From Arthrobacter sp. PvP023 (GTDB taxonomy: Bacteria; Actinomycetota; Actinomycetes; Actinomycetales; Micrococcaceae), in assembly GCF_017832975.1 (NCBI RefSeq), contig NZ_JAFIBI010000001.1, forward strand, positions 4,402,001 to 4,466,000: a stretch of 64,000 bases of DNA. The letters run 5' to 3'. The position numbers and the translations under genes were made by a program. Shown piece after piece: positions 61,189 through 64,000 of this stretch (its first letter is position 1; each line of letters begins with the position of its first letter). The notes under the pieces were generated by a model, which ran no database searches, had not been told where the DNA came from, and saw only the letters and a list, made by a program, of their open reading frames with translations.

Positions 61189-62429
61189 GCACGGCGGGCA
61201 AAAGCGGGCGCATGTTCCGGCCTGGGTCCGAAGGCGATGAGCCGCGGCAAGAGCCGCCGCACCACCGGGGCATGCCGGACAAAAAACAGCAGGACCGGCG
61301 GAGCACCCGGCCTTTGTCCGGCGAACAGCGGAACGAAAACCGCCCGGTGCATAACCCTTTGGACGGTCTGGACAATGACGGTGGGCATCCGGCGCCGCCG
61401 TTCCACCGCCGCGAGGTCCTTGATCGACACGTTGCCCCGGACCAGGGCCGGTGCCAGGAGTGCCGCTGCCGCCACGGCATCCTGGATGGCCAGGTTGATG
61501 CCCACCCCGCCCGCTGGGGACATGGCATGGGCGGCGTCGCCGATGCACAGCAGCCCGTCCACGTACCAGCGCCGCAGCCGGTCCAGCCGCACATCCAGCC
61601 AATGAAGGTCCTCGAGCGAACGGATGGAGTCCACCCGGTCCGCCAGGTCCGGACGCAGGGCGGCGACGCGTTCCCTGAACCGTTCAACGCCCTCGGAGCG
61701 TATCCGCGCGTCCGCTCCCTTGGGGCCGAGGTACCCCATCTGGTAGTAGTCGTCGCGGAACAGCGCGATCATGGCTTCGCGGTCCCGGAACGCCGGGACG
61801 ATGCCCGCCACTGCGCCTTTCTCCGAAGCATGGCGCGGGAGCTTGAACCACCAGGTGTCGAAGGGAACCGGATAGTCCTTCGGCTGCAGGCCGGCGGCCC
61901 GGCGCAGCACGGAATGGCGGCCGTCGGTGGCCACCACGAGGTCCGCATGCAGCGCCCCCTCAGTACCCTGCCCTTTAGTACCTCCCCGCGTCCGGTAGCG
62001 GACGCCGGTGACGCGGCCGCCGTCGAACATTAGCGACGTGGCTTCATGCTCCATCAGGAGCGTGAACGTGGGTTCGCTCGCGGCCTCGGTGGCCAGGAAG
62101 TTCAGGAAGTCCCACTGCGGCATCATGGCGATGTAGTTGTACGGGGGCTTCAGGGTCGCGAAATCGCCCAGCGTGACCAGTCCGACGCCCGGGATGGGGA
62201 AGGCGACGTTGTTCAGTTTGCTCTGCGGGAGCTTGCGGAATCCGTCGCCCAGCCCGAGCTCGTCGATCAGCCTGATGGTGGAGGCGTGCACGGTGTCGCC
62301 GCGGAAGTCCCGGAGGAAGTCGCCGTGTTTTTCGAGGACCGTGACCTCCACCCCGGCCCGGGCCAGCAGCAGTCCCAGCATCATGCCCGCCGGGCCTCCC
62401 CCGACAACAGCGCACCCCGTTCGCTCCAT
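61167..62429 (-). CDS. FAD-dependent monooxygenase (PHBH fold)
   Basis: A 420-residue flavoprotein with the dinucleotide motif CAVVGGGPAGMMLGLLLARAGVEVTVLEKH, a DG motif (LVVATDGRHSVLRRAAGL), and GDAAHAMSPAGGVGINLAIQD. It belongs to the 4-hydroxybenzoate-hydroxylase-like group. The substrate is not identified. A basic C-terminal tail of about 60 residues follows. It is convergent with the ACP operon and overlaps it by 22 nt. Confidence 0.9.
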   Translation of the reverse strand: MERTGCAVVGGGPAGMMLGLLLARAGVEVTVLEKHGDFLRDFRGDTVHASTIRLIDELGLGDGFRKLPQSKLNNVAFPIPGVGLVTLGDFATLKPPYNYIAMMPQWDFLNFLATEAASEPTFTLLMEHEATSLMFDGGRVTGVRYRTRGGTKGQGTEGALHADLVVATDGRHSVLRRAAGLQPKDYPVPFDTWWFKLPRHASEKGAVAGIVPAFRDREAMIALFRDDYYQMGYLGPKGADARIRSEGVERFRERVAALRPDLADRVDSIRSLEDLHWLDVRLDRLRRWYVDGLLCIGDAAHAMSPAGGVGINLAIQDAVAAAALLAPALVRGNVSIKDLAAVERRRRMPTVIVQTVQRVMHRAVFVPLFAGQRPGAPPVLLFFVRHAPVVRRLLPRLIAFGPRPEHAPAFARRAQPRAAR

Positions 62430-62453
62430 GCACCCACGCTACGCCGGACGCAC

Positions 62454-62490
62454 AAAAGCCGCACGCACAATTGCTGCGCGTGCGGCTTTT
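62454..62490 (-). terminator. Intrinsic terminator of the GH3 gene
   Basis: A 13-bp perfect stem AAAAGCCGCACGC / GCGTGCGGCTTTT with an 11-nt loop, 20 nt past the GH3 stop. On the minus strand the stem ends in TTTT. Confidence 0.82.
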
Positions 62491-62510
62491 AGCGTGCTGC
62501 CGGAGCAGGG

Positions 62511-64000
62511 TCAGAGCCGGGTGTCGAAGGAATCGCAGAAGACGTTCTCGTTGAACGTTCCCTGGAATTCCGAGGTGCCCATGATTTTCTCGATGGTCGC
62601 CCGGATGGCTTCCGGGGTTCCCGCGTGGGCGTGGATGGCGGTCTTGACCATCGGCACGTCAATCAGGTGGTTGGGCTGGTTGAGCGAGACGAACACTGTG
62701 GGGACCTCGGTGACGTACCACGGGATCTCCGCGGCCATCGGGGTGGACCATTTGATCCGGATTGCGGCTTCCTGGGCAAAACCCTTCACATTGGCGAACA
62801 CGAAGGCGGCATCATACTTGTCCGCGTAGTCGCCGGTGGCTTCCTCCGAGATGACCGACATGAAGTTCACGCCGGTTTCCCCCGCCGCCTCGCGCTGGTC
62901 CGCCGTCTTGAACAAGTGGACCTCGAAGCCGGCGTTTTCCAGTTCCGCTTTGACGGTGTCCAGGTAGGCCAGCGGGTCGGCGCGGGTGAAGTCCGCACCG
63001 CCGGAGATGCCGTAGAGGCGGATCCGTTTGTGCGTCTCCGGCGTGATGGGCAGGTTGTGGGCGGTGTCCTTGACCAGGGTGACGGTCTTGTCCGCGATCT
63101 CTGCGGCAATGGCGCGGTGCGCGTCGCTTCCGATCACGCCGAGTGCTTCCGCCGGCGGCACCAGCCCGTTGCGTGCCTTCCGGTGCAGCCCCAGGCTTGC
63201 TTTGAGGGCCAGGATCCGGCGGAGCGCATCGTGCAGGCGCTGCTCGGTGATGACGCCGGATTTGTAGCCGTCCATCATGTATTGGAAATCTTCCGCGGGG
63301 TTGCGGAAGAACAGGAACATGTCGCAGCCGGCGGCAATGGTGGCCGGCACCAGGTCTTTGCGCTTCATGGCCTGGGTCAGGCCGATCATCTGCGAAGCGT
63401 CGGTGAGGATCAGGCCGTTGAAGCCAAGTTCGCCGCGGAGCAGGTCCTGGAGCAGTTCGGGCGCCAGCGTGGCCGGCCGGATGTCCTTGTCCGCCAGGCC
63501 GGGACGGAAGTGGCGGGAAAGTTCCGGCGCACCGATGTGCCCGATCATGATGGACTGCACGCCGTGGCCGATCATTTCCCGGTACACGTGCCCGTAGCTC
63601 CGGTTCCACTCCTCGTAACCGAGGGTGTTGTAGGACGTGACCACGTGCTGGTCGCGTTCGTCCACGCCGTCGCCCGGGAAGTGCTTCATGGCGCAGGCGG
63701 TGGGCGACTCGCTGATGCCGTCGAAGTACTCCTTGGCGCGCTCCACCACGATCTCCGGTGTGTTGCCGAAGGCCCGGGTGGAGATCACCGTGTTCCGCCA
63801 GTTGTAGTGGATGTCCACGATCGGCGCGAACGCCCAGTTACAGCCCAGCGCCGCGGTTTCCACGCCGGCAACCTGCCCCATCTGCCGGGCGATGGACTTG
63901 TCCGGATGCGAGCCGGCCTGCAGGTGCGTGGACACAAACGTGCCGTCGTCGCAGCTTCCGGCTCCCCCCATTTCCGGGTTCGAGGCCACCAGCAATGGGA
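62511..64000 (-). CDS. GH3 beta-N-acetylhexosaminidase (NagZ-like), N-terminus cut by window edge
   Basis: The frame is open through the window end, so the start lies beyond 64000; the TTG at 63995 is not the start. About 496 residues are seen: LLVASNPEMGG, FAPIVDIHYNWRNTVISTRAFGNTP, MKHFPGDGVDERDQHVV (the NagZ-type loop with the catalytic His/Asp pair), and LGFNGLILTDASQM (nucleophile Asp). A C-terminal GH3_C-like domain follows (ATGDYADKYDAAFVFANVKG). It is larger than E. coli NagZ and removes GlcNAc from glycans or wall fragments; the exact substrate is uncertain. Confidence 0.9.
   Translation of the reverse strand, partial: PLLVASNPEMGGAGSCDDGTFVSTHLQAGSHPDKSIARQMGQVAGVETAALGCNWAFAPIVDIHYNWRNTVISTRAFGNTPEIVVERAKEYFDGISESPTACAMKHFPGDGVDERDQHVVTSYNTLGYEEWNRSYGHVYREMIGHGVQSIMIGHIGAPELSRHFRPGLADKDIRPATLAPELLQDLLRGELGFNGLILTDASQMIGLTQAMKRKDLVPATIAAGCDMFLFFRNPAEDFQYMMDGYKSGVITEQRLHDALRRILALKASLGLHRKARNGLVPPAEALGVIGSDAHRAIAAEIADKTVTLVKDTAHNLPITPETHKRIRLYGISGGADFTRADPLAYLDTVKAELENAGFEVHLFKTADQREAAGETGVNFMSVISEEATGDYADKYDAAFVFANVKGFAQEAAIRIKWSTPMAAEIPWYVTEVPTVFVSLNQPNHLIDVPMVKTAIHAHAGTPEAIRATIEKIMGTSEFQGTFNENVFCDSFDTRL

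Noticed and set aside
63995..64000. TTG at 63995 as the start of the GH3 gene
   Set aside because: The frame stays open to the window edge and the visible sequence starts inside the catalytic domain, so the real start is outside.

Overview
The window is high-GC DNA with dense coding on both strands, many GTG starts, and the gene order ffs, dnaX, recR, lysC. Together with purSQL, a MetY/SfnG cluster and the protein sequences themselves, this points to an actinobacterium of the Micrococcaceae, most likely Arthrobacter, Pseudarthrobacter or a close relative. This is inferred from recognised protein families and no search was run. It looks like chromosomal backbone with accessory pockets; I see no transposase, integrase, phage gene or CRISPR array.

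Layout. 1-5.5 kb: a truncated metallophosphoesterase, glutathione-independent formaldehyde dehydrogenase, glutathione peroxidase, a secreted M23 peptidase, an MpaB-type oxygenase and tRNA-Ser(GGA). 5.9-12.6 kb: housekeeping block with a YqfO-like protein, 4.5S RNA, dnaX, recR, an acetyltransferase and lysC. 12.7-25.9 kb: two small sister proteins, an OhrR-like regulator, then a secretion region with two large S8 subtilases on the minus strand. Between them lies a plus-strand three-gene operon holding two subtilisin-inhibitor-like (SSI) proteins. A large sialidase follows. 26.1-33.4 kb: purS-purQ-purL, then minus-strand small genes including an AbiEi/DUF559-type protein bracketed by two copies of a 56-nt palindromic element.

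33.5-39 kb: a SAM riboswitch with a terminator controls acetyl-CoA synthetase, dimethylsulfone monooxygenase (sfnG), O-acetylhomoserine sulfhydrylase (metY) and a CoA-binding protein. I read this as a unit for taking sulfur from organosulfur compounds and building methionine. 39-45 kb: an ECF sigma factor with a putative anti-sigma partner, a 6C-like small RNA, and a PadR/ABC-ATPase/FtsX-permease operon. 45-55.6 kb: purA, a UDG-like protein, fructose-bisphosphate aldolase, an rRNA/tRNA methyltransferase, a HAD phosphatase, a Tat-exported hydrolase, a STAS-like protein, a GAF-ANTAR regulator and pyrE.

55.7-61.2 kb: a tightly overlapping five-gene operon encodes an AMP-forming acyl-CoA synthetase, 2-oxoacid dehydrogenase E1 alpha, E1 beta, an E2 with two E3-binding domains, and a stand-alone acyl carrier protein. 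There is no E3 gene. This is the best candidate here for an undescribed system. The window ends with an FAD monooxygenase and a truncated GH3 beta-N-acetylhexosaminidase.
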